This document shows, one piece after another, positions 23,959-35,841 of a DNA stretch of 64,000 nucleotides. Within the stretch, counting starts at the first letter, position 1. Every line of letters begins with the position of its first letter. The notes below the pieces were generated by a model. It was given only the letters and a program-made list of their open reading frames with translations, ran no database searches and was not told the origin of the DNA. The stretch spans positions 1,165,501 through 1,229,500 of the forward strand of contig CAWZYM010000402.1 of the NCBI GenBank assembly GCA_963966185.1, given 5' to 3'. The position numbers and the translations under genes were made by a program. Source of the stretch: Rhabditoides inermis. Lineage: Eukaryota; Nematoda; Chromadorea; Rhabditida; Rhabditidae.

Positions 23959-26900
23959 CTATTGCTTTTGCTTGGTGTAAACGACCCTAGTGTGTTCGAG
24001 ATAGCCCGACTTGGGATGCGTGGCCGTACGCATCTCGATCACCTAAATTACAGTAAGATTACAGTAATACTGATATGAGATTGCGGTACATGAATGGAGT
24101 ACTTACCTGCTCCATGTACTTGTCGTCGTGTCGAATAAAAGTGCGACGTAGCTGCAAAACAACAATGATCGTTTCGATTCACAATACGTATTTGTGTAAT
24201 TAAATGTTCATTCACGTCACATGCAGTTTTGCACACACAATCGTTTTCGAAGAAACCATGCGCGCGTTTTGTATAGCACTGATTTTGTGTCTGCCCCTCA
24301 ATTATTTTTTCCGTTGTACGCGCTGTTTTTAGCGCCTTCTCGGAAGTGAAATACTAAAAGATAATAAGCAGCTGCGTCATTGCTGGACTTTTGATCTTCA
24401 AGCACGCAGAATGTAGTGACTAGTATAACAGTAAACGGTACAAACAAGTGGACCTGACTTGAACAAGCAACTCTGATTTTGATTTTTATGCTATAGTCTC
24501 TCAGAGATTGCTCGGAGGGGAAAGAGTGTGGCACTACACTTCAGTTACTGCTTTTAGCTTTAACTCTCTCTATGATTGGGAGATAACTTCTTGGAACTAA
24601 GAGCTACGATAGAAAGATTAGAATGTTTAGAAAGAGGTCGAAGTTGAATGAACTCACATCTTCGACGGGCAGGTCTCGGGAGAAGGAGATGCGTCCGATG
24701 TCTTTGAGTGTCAGCACCAGCTTGTTCCTCTGTACATGTCCCACCTCGTACGTGGTGAATCCTAACATCAATCGGTATTAAAGTCCTCTCCAATTCTCCA
24801 GGAGCACGATTTGTGCGCAAGCACGTTGTATACGTTGTGGCAAACAATTTATGATATCTGTGTCATGTTTGATGACTAGGGATCAAGGATCGTTTTCGTG
24901 TATTCCAAATTGCGCTGCTTGCGCGCGACCGGTGCAAAATCGTCATTACGCACGAATGGTGCGGGGCGATTTGAACTGGAGAATTGGCGGGAACTTTATC
25001 GATTTTTGATAGAGTAGCGGTTTCCGAAACTGTCTACGTGCGCTTGACGATCTTTAGCGTTGAGCAGACAATTTTCGCTTCGCTGATTCCTCGAAATAAT
25101 TTCGGGTGTCCCTGTGATTCTAAGTGCTCGTCAAAGCTTATCCCGTAATCAAATCATACAATTATACACACATACATGCTCTCTCCCCCTAATTTTAACG
25201 CGCCTATTTGCAAAGTGTATGTGACGCCGAGACTCGGAAGCGAAAAAGCGCTGATTGCTGATTCGGATGATGATAAGCGGCGCAAGTAATCGCCTGGCGT
25301 CGCACAGGTGTCGTACCACTGACACGTAGTGTGCATGCGCGAACTGTGATCTTTGTCACCTAGCGCACGAAAAAAAAGTAAGTAGTATACCGTTTGTGCT
25401 CGTGTACGTGAAAAAGCCGATATTTTTTCTGGATATTATTAACAGTTGCTGGTCAGCTACTTCCGATCGCTTGTTTAGTGCTCGAAAATTGTAGAGGAAT
25501 GCACGATAGTTGCTGTGGCGTTTCGCTGAGAACACAGCTACACAGCCCATGCAATTTCCGCGAATTTACCTCTCAATTTACATCAACAAACGCATGTGTG
25601 CCCTTGAGTAGTTTGTGCATTGACAATATGACCATAATAGAGTGCGTTTCGACTCGAATTTCCGTGCTAGATATTAGATAATAACGTATTATTATACGCA
25701 GGTGTCAAATTGCGTTGTTTTTGTGTTATTCGCATGCATGCGCACCTACATTTAGCGACACCTACACGCCTACACACCTACACTTTCGCTCACATTTAGC
25801 GAGAATCGGGTTAATTACCCGCTGACATTTCAAGAGTTCCTTGATCAGTCTGGGGCAGAAAAAAAACAATGTCACAAAATGTAAGTGCTCTCCCGGGCGT
25901 TTGGGTGTTGTAAAATGAAAATGCTACTAAGAGTGCATAAAGCATCGACTTTCTCTAAGTCGCCTTTTGCAGATTCTAGGATTCTAGCGCGCGTATGGTC
26001 TTAAAACAAACCAACCAGCGCTGGTTGTAATGTTTCTTAAAACAAGGAATGTGTTAGCCTCTCTCTCCACTCACCGTTGTTTCCAGTCGTCATGAGGGTG
26101 ACGTTGCCGGTCTTGTCGGCTGTGATGAAGCCCCACTCGTCGTGGAAGTGGTCCTTGGTGGAGTGGGACCACGCCCGCGCCCTGCAAGCAACAGCTTCCT
26201 CTCCAATCACGCCAATCACCCCCTCTCTTCCGGGCTGAACTATGCTAAGTCGGTTAGAGTTCCTGACGTCGGCAGTTAAAGGATTTATACAAACAATGTA
26301 ATCTTGCCTGATATTCAGGTTGGGGTCGCTTTTGTTCTCGTCAATTAGGATCGGCGCAAAGCGCCGATCGTTTGGGTCCTATCCAGCGGTGCGCAGAGCC
26401 GCTCGGACCGCAGCGCCACCAAAATCGCTTGTAAATCATTCAAATAATAAATGTTTCAGAGTTATATCATGATATAAATCGTCCGTTGAACAACTATAAA
26501 CCAAAACAAAACATGAAACAATAGTTTAAGACCCAAAAATATGTTCGCTGGTTAGGTCTGCACGTCTGTGAGGTATGCTGCTGGTCGCTGATTCGCTGAA
26601 AGACCCGCTCACTAGCCCCGCCCCCGCGCGCTCATTGGTTCGTGATGCGGATGTGTGCGGGAGAGCGCGATAATGTGCACACTGTTTGTGATTTGCGTAG
26701 TCGTTCACGCGCGTTGTATTGTTGTTGTTATTGTTGTTGTTTGTTATATCTGTTGATTTAATTTGAACAAATACTGATAGTTTCTGTGAAACTATCAGTA
26801 CATTAACATTAATACATGATACATTGATACATTGATACATACATTGATACATTAACACTTGAAAAAAAAGAATTTCTTCGAAATTCAACAAAAGGACATT

Positions 26901-28836
26901 CTTCTTCTTTTTTTGAAAAGTACAAGCGTAAAGTACCTCTGTTTGGGTTTATCTCAATTCAACAAAAGCTTATGCATAAAACTATTATTTCTATTCTAAA
27001 CTATAAACACAAACCTGCTCTCTCAAAACGATCACAAATACATTGACAATCAAATGCCAAGATGAATATAATATAGCACACACACATTCTATCACTCACA
27101 TTCTATCAACCCGTTCATCAAATGAGTCATCTATCAAAAAACTCTTGTATTTGTTTACATTAAAAAATAATGAAAACATCATGGTAAACTAAACGATAGT
27201 TCTATAGCTGTTTATTGATTCTCACAATACTTTCATAAAAAATAAGAAACTATATTATATAGCCCTTATTGATAAATTATCGAAGTATACGTTTCTACAT
27301 ATCGTTTGAGAGAGCAGGTTTGTGTTTATAGTTTAGAATAGAAATAATAGTTTTATGCATGTGCTTTTGTTGAATTGAGATAAACCCAAACAGAGGTACT
27401 TTACGCTTGTACTTTTAAAAGAAAATGAAACATTCTTTTGGAATTGTATAAACGTGCAAAAATTGTTTGTATTTTCATCATTTTCTTCTGCACAAACAGA
27501 ACTTCAAAACTCGTCTTCATTAAAGAGAACGAAAGCGACCCCATCCTCAGAGAATAACACATTGTCCGGATACATCCTTTAATGAATCAACGTTCTCACG
27601 CCACAACTGTACGGTTTTCGAATTAGTTTCTTTTTTTGGTTACTGCGCAATTGCGCTTTTCTCGAACTGTCTGCGCACTCGGAGATACGATTCGCACGCC
27701 GCTACAATTTCGTATCTGGATTGATGACGCTTGGACAGACGCTCTCCCACGGTGGGATTCCCGTGTACACTAGTAGCGGGTAGCGGGAATATCCCCTTAT
27801 CTATCACGCCTTTCGCACCTGGAAGCGAGAGACGCACATGCTCTCGTTTTACTGATAATTATACGGCACCCATGCTTTCCCGCGCTAGCACTAGCACCCT
27901 GACTAATACACATATCACCATGGGTGCGATAGTGTCTTTTCAGAAAACGGGGTTACTAGAACTAGAAGCGAGATCTCTCCAATCTGCGAGATGAGCTACA
28001 TACCACCCGACACTCACTATCAGAGAGTGGCGGTCTTTGACTCGGCAAGCGCTTTTTCCTAGGATTTCGACCGTATATATATATTTACATTTTGTGCGCA
28101 CACGCTAATTCCCCCTCGTATCAAAATCGACAGTGTCTTATAAGTAGTGTGTTGGTCAGACGGGTGGTTGCAGAAGAAAGCGGTTGCACAAAGCGTGGAC
28201 TGTGTGGGCGCGATACTAGCAGCGCCAGCGCGCCTCCTAACAACCCGTTTTCGACGAAACGATCGAAAACGACTGACGAAAAGTTGAGAAACTGGACGTT
28301 GGCGGACTTGGCGAGCGGCGCCTCCATGATGTGCAGGTCCTCGCCGAACGTCATCGTGGGTACGGTGGGCCAGAAGATCTGGAAAACGAGTATGGAGAGA
28401 GAATCTACAATGTAACACACCCAAAAAAAAGATCGAGGAACTCTTTTCGAAACACAAAGAGATTGTTCGAGCTCGATAGTTTTAGCTTTTTTCGTAAAAT
28501 GAGAGTCTCTAGCTTTTTCATAGTCTGAGTTCCTGTACTTTTGAGATGAAGAAGCGTTTCTGCTGCGAGACTAAGCCGAGAAAAGATTTGGTAATCGCAT
28601 CACGGAAAACGCTTAGCCCCCTAAAAAGTGTCGAATGTCGAATGATAACGATATAATAGGATCAGGGGTTCACGAAACTACAAAACTTGGGTTACAGTAT
28701 GTTTCGGGTACGGGAGTCATACCTTTCCGGAGAACTCGCTTCTCCAATGACCGCTGATCCATTCCAATTGTTTGTTGTATTCGTTCAACTCTGCGACGGA
28801 AAGGATGGGAAGCAGGGCAACAAGTAACAAAATCAT
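23959..28836 (-). CDS. Secreted nitrobindin-like (THAP4 heme-binding domain) protein
   Basis: Exons in transcript order: 28836-28723, 28378-28278, 26181-26075, 24761-24658, 24151-24107, 24042-23959; 184 residues with consistent phases. Residues 1-15 form a signal peptide (MILLLVALLPILSVA). The body matches the small beta-barrel of nitrobindin and the THAP4 C-terminus (Pfam THAP4_heme-bd): GHWRSEFSG at 29-37, FLNFSARAWS, EWGFITAD, TTGNNGFTTYEVG, LVLTLKDIGRISFSRD and LRRTFIRHDDKYMEQVIEM. These barrels bind heme and can react with NO or peroxynitrite. The heme-ligating His expected near the C-terminus seems replaced: the region reads SGYLEHTRVVY, with Tyr171 in the His position and His174 nearby. 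The ATG follows TTTCCAGGCA, a possible trans-splice acceptor. The gene converges with the globin. Confidence 0.85.
25993..26030. repeat. Short dispersed hairpin repeat (copy 2)
   Basis: GGTCTTAAAACAAACCAACC followed by AGCGCTGGTTGTAAT, matching 23366-23420. It lies about 45 bases from exon 3 of the nitrobindin-like gene. Confidence 0.6.
26905..27427. mobile_element. Long-TIR palindromic MITE-like element (family 3)
   Basis: Arms of about 125 bases, with GAAAAGTACAAGCGTAAAGT at the left and its near reverse complement ending CTTGTACTTTTAAAAG at the right; inner arm ends read ACAAACCTGCTCTC and GAGAGCAGGTTTGT. The 260-base centre is AT-rich and non-coding. It lies in intron 2 of the nitrobindin-like gene, preceded by short runs of ACATTGATAC units. 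Confidence 0.85.
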
Positions 28837-29201
28837 TGCCTGGAAACAGCGAGCGTCGATTTATCAATATGTGTTCATTAATCAATATATCTGTTCGATA
28901 GCGGAGACGCGAATGCACGGAGACAACTTGTAACAGTGCGGACAATTGCGCCATACCGAACTTGAATGGACTCGCTATTCGAACGAAAACACGGATTCTT
29001 CGGTGAGAGAAAGAGATATAGAGTGTGTGTGAGAGCGCAGGTGGGCAGGGTGCGAAAGGGAGGGAGAGAGTGTGCAGATTGAGGAGAGTGAGAGAGTGTG
29101 AGACGGTCGCGTCGATCAGCATGTCTTCTATGGAAGAAGATCCAGTATGCTGGGGGGCTGGCCGCAACCGGTCGGTGACACTGACAGAAAGTGCTACCAT
29201 A

Positions 29202-29251
<50 letters not shown>

Positions 29252-29566
29252 ATTCCTTTCTTTCAGCCATGCACAATACTCAGAGATGGAGAGAAAAAAA
29301 CACTAGACCTTACACTAATAAACGAAGCGTATTTCGCAATACATATTTATCCAGACACACAAAACTACAATCAAACGGGCAAACATTGCACATTGGGGGA
29401 CATGACAAGCATACGAAGAAGAAGAAAAAGATGAAAAAACACACGAAAGAATGGGTAGGTGTGAAAACAATTGAATACAAAAAAACCGACAGTACTAAAC
29501 GAGATTCTGGAACTCACGACGCGATCGACGGATGAGCATAGAGCGCGCTCTCTTTCTCTCTTTCTC

Positions 29567-29597
<31 letters not shown>

Positions 29598-29685
29598 TAC
29601 TCTCTCTTTCACTCTCACACACAAGCTCTATCGAAACACTCCTCTACGCGACTATAGATGGTGCGTGGGCGGTGGGTGGTCCGAC
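28837..29685. other. Spacer between nitrobindin-like and TGF-beta genes
   Basis: No gene recognised. It should hold the promoter of the nitrobindin-like gene and the 3' UTR of the TGF-beta gene, both on the minus strand. (CT)n microsatellites lie at about 29203-29241 and 29550-29598. Confidence 0.5.
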
Positions 29686-30073
29686 TTAGATGCATCCGCA
29701 TCGTCCGACGATCATCGACGGAATATCGCGGATCTGCACCTTTCCTGAAAACACGGCATTTGATATAAGCGCTTTTCTCTGATCCCAGCTCTCTCTCTCT
29801 CGCTCGCTCGTTCGCTCTCCCTCCCTCCCCCCTCACCTTCGCTGTCGACGAAGATAGTCTTGAGGTCCTCGAGCCGCTCCGGAGCACAGCACTGTCCACT
29901 GTGCGGCTTCGTCTGCTCCAGTATCTTCTGGTACGACGACTTTGTTCCGCTGATTCCCATCTCGCAGTTGCCGCCGCAGTAGTAGGCGTTGTACTTGAGC
30001 GGCGCCACGATCCAATCCCACCCAAAGTCCTTGAACTCGATCTGAAACAGTGATTTAGATTAAAGAGAGAGAT

Positions 30074-30120
<47 letters not shown>

Positions 30121-30922
30121 CACCTCCATGGAGTGGCGACAGCATCGTCGATCGTCGCCGGCGCACTGTCCCTCTGAGCGCTTCTTGCGCTTCTCTTGTT
30201 CCACATACACCTCCAGAACCACCGTCTTCTCATCCAACACGTCGTTGTACTCGGCTGCAAGTCAACTTCTTGACCACCGTATCCACTATATTATTTGTAG
30301 TCCGCGTTCTCAAGCTGACTTTGCCGGATAATCGCGCGGTGCTAGGATTTGAGGGTCCCCGTCAGTTCAGCAAATACTTACCAATTGCAATTTCAAGCTA
30401 GAGAGAGAGAGAGAGAGAAAGAAGGAGGGAGGGAGGGGGAAGGAGAGGGAGAGATCGCACTCACCGTCGATTACTCTCAGCGCGATACCGTAGTTGCTCT
30501 CCGGCTCGAGGATCCATCGCTCCACTATGTCCGACACAATCAGCGTGTCCGAGCCGTCGAAATCGAACTCGGCGCGGTTCTGCAAATTGCGCAATCACAC
30601 AGCCGTCTGATTGCCTAGAACGCACTAATTGCTGAGCTAGGCAGTGAGCCGCCGGCGCGTCTCCCGCTGCGACCTCTCGGTATTCACTGTACTCCACTCA
30701 CACACACACCCACACTCACTACTGCTGCTGCGCAGCGGGGGGGGGGGGGCTGGGCGCAGTGAGTGCGTAGTGAGTACTCACTCTGTGCAGGGTGAGCACC
30801 GGCTCGCTGGCCAGCTTGGCGTCGTCGATATAGCGGAACAGCTGGATCTTGTAGCGGTAGCGGCCGGCGAGGGCGACCGGACTGAGACGGAAGGATAGAC
30901 GCGCCGTCAGCTGCAAGTTCAC

Positions 30923-30964
<42 letters not shown>

Positions 30965-31675
30965 GAGGTGTTACGGGCCACGTGCCTTGGTGTAGCGCCG
31001 GCCGGGCGCCGCCTGGAATACGAATCGGCTCTCGCCGCCGACTCGCGAGTGCTCCGGCTTGAAGACGGTCGAGTAGTGCTCCCGGTGGCTGTCTCTCCGC
31101 CGCTGCAATGCTCCAGACTCATTTCGCTCACGTGAATCCGCACACGCACCTCTCCGTCGGCGGTGAACCCATTCTGAATAAGGGTCTCGCGCAGACTCGG
31201 ATCCGAGTAGTTGACGATCCGCGGTCCGCGCCACACGTTGCCCACGTATTGCAGAATCTCCTACAAACATTGTACATATAGGTCCTGATTGTATGTGTAC
31301 GAATCTCGTGAGAGTCGTTTAGCCAGTGAGTGCGTTCCCGCGGTGAGTTGTTTTGCTGGGAAAAGACCGTACTAGGCGGTGCAGCGCGCTCACGACTACC
31401 ACATGCTAATTACGAGCGAGCGAGCGAGTTAGAGAGAGAGAGAGGGAGAGAGAGAGAGAGAAAGAGAGAACTCTCACCCGCTGGATATCGTCCTTTCTCC
31501 GCAGCATTTTCACGCATTGAATGAAGTGATGGCCGTCCAGGTAGGCGCAGCTCTCCCTGAATATGCAAATAAGGAAAAGAAGGATTCACAGAAGTCCTCA
31601 CATTTCTGAAGGAGTGAAGTCGGTGGGCGTTCGAGCCATCGTTACAGTGGCGAGACTCAATAGTACAGCAAGCAT
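29686..31675 (-). CDS. daf-7: DAF-7/GDF8-11-type TGF-beta ligand precursor
   Basis: Exons in transcript order: 31675-31602, 31556-31478, 31260-31150, 31102-30986, 30910-30782, 30579-30465, 30254-30124, 30041-29837, 29744-29686; 339 residues. A signal peptide (MLAVLLSLATVTMA) leads a prodomain of about 220 residues and a furin site, RKKR, at 231-234. The 105-residue mature part has nine cysteines in the activin/myostatin pattern: a CX6CC start, YCGGNC, QCC and a terminal CGC. IEFKDFGWDWIVAP and YNAYYC are very like DAF-7 and myostatin, so a secreted ligand for type I/II receptor kinases is expected; in C. elegans DAF-7 controls dauer entry. Orthology, as opposed to paralogy, to daf-7 is inferred. 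Intron 4 needs a GC donor (AAG|GCACGT at 30985). CT microsatellites sit in introns 2, 4, 6 and 7. Confidence 0.92.
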
Positions 31676-32031
31676 GTCTAGAGAAGGAAGAGAAGGTGGC
31701 AGGGGGTACGGTAGAGTGCGCGAGGTGAGGTGACTGTCTCTCTCTCTCTCTCTGAGCGAATGATAGCAATGCACAATATGAGCCCCGAGACTCGCAACAT
31801 ATATTACCTCCGGGCAGGCCCCGCCCACTCGAGTAATATGTAGGGCTTGAGATAGACAGAGAGAGAGAGAGAGAGAGAGAAGGGAGGGATAAAGAGAGGG
31901 AAGAGGGGGCGAGAGAGGGGAGGAAGGGGAGGGGCAAAGTGAAGGGGGAGGGGCGCTAGAAGGAGGTATGACGCGTTTCCGGCGCGTCGCTGGCGACTTC
32001 GCGGAATTCTCGTCGACCACCACATTGAAGC
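31676..32031. other. 5' flank of the TGF-beta gene
   Basis: Likely promoter region of the minus-strand ligand gene. A GA-rich stretch at 31856-31962 is pyrimidine-rich on the transcribed strand. No TATA box was recognised. Confidence 0.4.
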
Positions 32032-32362
32032 TCAAAAAATGGGCAATTAGGAAATGACACCAGACACCATGACACCAGACACCACGACACCACGACCCTC
32101 TGGTGTCGACACCACGACACCATGGTGTCAACACCACGACACCACGGTGTCGACACCGCGACACCACGACACCACGATACCACTTTACAAAACAAAAATT
32201 CCTGCATCTTTTTCAGTTATATAGACGAGAGGTCGTAGTGCAGTTGTGTTTTGTGAAGTGGTGTCGTGGTGTCATGGTGTCGACACCGTGGTGTCGTGGT
32301 GTCTAGCGTCTGGTGTCTGGTGTCGTGGTGTCTGGTGTCATTTCCTAATTACCCAAAAAATG
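32032..32362. mobile_element. Palindromic element with GTGGTGTC-unit arms
   Basis: About 330 bases with outer inverted repeats containing GGAAATGACACC and its complement, next to a run of A. Each arm is about 140 bases and made of variants of GACACCAC (left) or GTGGTGTC (right), in alternating direct and inverted order. A roughly 75-base loop separates them. It begins about 360 bases upstream of the TGF-beta start codon. Confidence 0.85.
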
Positions 32363-35053
32363 CGTTTTTCACGGTGGTTTTAATCGTCAGACTTTTTGAA
32401 GTGTTGATATCATCGTCCCATTTAATCCTAGTGTCACTGGCGCTGCTAAATATAATCGTCTTGATAAATCATCTTTGTCCAAAAAAGAGTCTGAGTGTTT
32501 CGTCGAGAACTTGTCCTATAATCGCATAAGCGCATCTGCTCAGAACTTCTCAGAGTTTCCTAAAATCATAGGATCACAGAATGTGCTCAACTTCCGCTGG
32601 TGAGATGTCGACAATCTCGGGAATGAGTAATAGCGTTACAGTGATTTGTTGAATTGTTCCGCGTGCGAAACACACCTCTGGGAAATGAACCGAGTAACTC
32701 ATACAGTGTGCCAGCCTAAAAAAGATTGTGCCAGCCTAAAAAAGTCAAGAAAACACACATATATTACATATCATGGATCGGCTAATCAAACTACATATAT
32801 AAAACCAAGTTTTCAAAAACACTGTCACATGAAAGAAAATCGAAATGCTATAACTTTTCATAGATAAAACATACAATACAAAAAGAAAAAAAAGTCTTAT
32901 AGTCACAAAGTTTAATTTTTTAGATGATTGTTTTGACGGCTAACATGAAACTTGAGAAATCGTCTTATACTTAAAATCGAGGGCGTATTATTGTGGTGCC
33001 TGGTGCAAGAGTAATATTTTTTTCTACGTTCATAGAAAAGAGTAGCCAAAAGAAGTGATAAACTTCGAAAAACGGGTACGGATATCATCACACTTGTTCC
33101 TGATTATTTATTTATTTTTTTTAGTTGTGCCTTTGGTCATTTTTACATACTACTGTTGTTGACAGGTCATTCTCGAGGGTCTATTCGGTGTCTGTCCAAG
33201 TTTCGTTTAAACAACTAGACCGGAAAAGTGGTCATATACGAAACCTGGTTGAAAAATCGTGTACTAGCCACTGTTTTGTGTTATAAAAATCGGTTAACAC
33301 GACTTTGCAAGCTGTCTGTGTAAAACACACTCTATAATCACAATCCGTACTCCAAGAACCGGTATTTTTCACTACAGCGGGAAACCCATGTGTTTTCTGC
33401 ATGTTCTAATTTCTACTTATTTTAAGCTTGTTCGTGTTATAATCAAAAATGGATTTTTTGTGTGATTTTTTTTTTGTGTGCATATGACATTTGTAGTATA
33501 TGCGCGATATTCTATTCAAGGCGGTGTGTTCATTTAATACCCATTCATAATAATAGTTATCACACTCTTACATCATTAAAAACTCAGTGTGTCATTCTCT
33601 GTAGATTTCTCAGACCACAAAATCTTGTCACTACATAACACTACTAATATTGTTTAATCACAAACGTAAACATATACTCTCTTCACACATTTTTCGTGTT
33701 TTCCATTACGATTGCTGCTCTCTCGAGCCCCATTATCGCCGACAAAGTAGCGTGATCGCATGGGGCATGGGTTCTTTCCTTCTTTCTGTGTCTATATTTT
33801 TTCTTATCTGTCCGCGGCCTGCAGGTGGTTTGCAAGCGCACGCGGTCAGTTGTATAGTCAAACAGTTATCACTGAACGAGGCGCCTATTGTGGGATGTGG
33901 GATGTCTGAAAACGCACGCATTCATCTAATTAGCCGCATTAGCCATCCCAGAGAAGCTATTATTACATTGTTCGGAAAGAGTTGGTTGCCGAAAAAGCGT
34001 TGTAGTCTGTCAGACGAGCATTCACTGTAGCGTCACTAATTCGTAATTATCCTATAATTCGTAATTAATGAACCGCGTGATTCCGCCCCTCGTTTGAAGC
34101 GCTCGTGTGAGTTTCGTCTGTCCATTGCTCGCGGACGCGATTCAATTGCACTCCTCGAAAGTACAGTAGCCCCACGCCAGCTGTCAATGAAACGAGAAAC
34201 GAAAAACAGGGCAGCGCCCCACCTCGAAACCTGCAATTCTCCTTATCACTTTGTCGAATTGACCTTTATCAACAATCACCATAATACTAAGAGGATAGAA
34301 GTTCAAGGAAACGGTCTCCACTGGCCGTGACAAGTCAAGAGGACACAGACTAGAAGTGATTAGGAAACGGAGAAGGGGAGAGACGAGAGATATGAGTCAG
34401 GAGACGTAACAATTGATAGCGCGTGTATATGGGGTGGGACCACGTGCGGTGCTCTGCGCCCTCTCCAGATTACGCACTCTCTCGCCGATCCTGATCTGCA
34501 TACTATGGGTCACGTGGGGCCGAGTGACGTTTGATCTCGCCAGGGGTGGTCTGTCTGCGCACTCCTGCCACTGCCCACTCTTGTCTTATCTCAAAGGTCT
34601 TCTCGAAATGTCGAAGGGGATGTTGTGCGTATGAATGTGTGTCGATGGAACCCGCTTTTTGCCGGCGCACTTGTGAGTTGCATGCAAAAGTGCACGCAAA
34701 TATGTTTGTGAGCGGCAAAGTACCAGCGGGGCGAAAAATTGCATCAGCCCACGGTTGCATCATCTCTCGTGGTGTGTGTGGTATAAAGGGGGAGATAGAT
34801 AGCGGCGACGCTATTCGGGAAATCCATTCCTATCGAGTCTAACTGTTTCTCTCAACCCGGAACGCAATATGTGACTGAGTATGAGAATGTTTTTTTCCTG
34901 TCCGCTAGTCGGTCTTGTTCTATGGAAGCACCGTAAAGTAAAACGGAATTTTCATTGAGATTTTCACAGACTAATCGTCTAGATTGTTTATGATCTCCCA
35001 CCAGTTTTTTAACCGTAAAAGTGCAGGCGGGTGGATATTTTTCCGGGACTAAT

Positions 35054-35095
35054 TTTCGAGCCGATTATCACTAATATACGGATAATCGGCTCGAA
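35054..35095. repeat. Perfect 15-bp inverted repeat
   Basis: TTCGAGCCGATTATC at 35054-35068 pairs with GATAATCGGCTCGAA at 35081-35095 across a 12-base loop. Part of the arm (GCGAGCCGATTATA) recurs near 35191. It could be a transcription-factor palindrome or a transposon relic. Confidence 0.8.
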
Positions 35096-35484
35096 TGCCA
35101 TTCACAGCTGCCGCCGGCTCTCATTTATTGTTTCTAACAACCATTAGCTTTTTCGAGTTTCTCGCAATCATTCATGTAGTCTGCAATGGATGCGAGCCGA
35201 TTATAGTTTTCGGGGATCTGTCTGAGTCATGACATGAGAGGGACCATCCAATATGGGGTTTGCGCGGCTCAAGTCGCAGAGAGATAGAACGGATGTCATC
35301 GTGCTAGTTATGTGATCCAGTATGCGTCAAAAACCACACGCGGTCGCATCGCCAACGCCTCGTCCCCATCATTCACATCAGCTGATAGCGACTATCAGCC
35401 GCGAGACCGCGCCTAATCACTTCTCCAAACTCTCCACAGCTGTACCGCGGCGACCGCGGCGGCGTGTACTTTTGTGTGTGTGGG

Positions 35485-35557
<73 letters not shown>
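35485..35557. repeat. (TTG)n microsatellite
   Basis: About 24 TTG units, uninterrupted, roughly 285 bases upstream of the aminotransferase start codon. Confidence 0.95.
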
Positions 35558-35558
<1 letters not shown>

Positions 35559-35841
35559 TTACAACTTGTCTAATTTGTCACGTGGCGTGATGCTATTCTG
35601 ATATGGCTAGGTGTGTGTCTGTGGGAGGAGTGATCGGGTGGTGGGAGAAGAGAGAGAGAGAGCGAGAGAGCGTGGCGATCGGGGAGAGCGACGGGGTCAG
35701 ACCCGCCCCTTCTTCCCGACTGCCGCCGCCCGCCTCACTCACCGACGTCTCCTCGCCGACGAGAGGCCGCTTGACTTATCACTATCTCGCGCATCACTCC
35801 CATCACCCCTATCACTCTATCACTTCAGCACGATCAACGCT

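Larger units (their letters stand above)
32363..35841. other. Long intergenic region between TGF-beta and BCAT genes
   Basis: AT-rich from 32.4 to 33.7 kb. An open frame of 126 codons at 33650-34030 has no recognisable domain and no splice context, so I do not call it. A TATAAA lies at 34782-34787, about 1 kb upstream of the aminotransferase gene, with uncertain meaning. A hairpin at 35054-35095 and a (TTG)n run at 35485-35557 are listed separately. Confidence 0.5.

Noticed and set aside
28121..28420. 99-codon minus-strand frame as a gene of its own
   Set aside because: Only 28278-28378 is coding, as exon 2 of the nitrobindin-like gene; the rest is intron.
33650..34030. 126-codon frame, MFNHKRKH...
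   Set aside because: No recognisable domain, unusual composition and no supporting splice or promoter signal.
35485..35573. Poly-leucine coding sequence
   Set aside because: This is the translation of a (TTG)n microsatellite.
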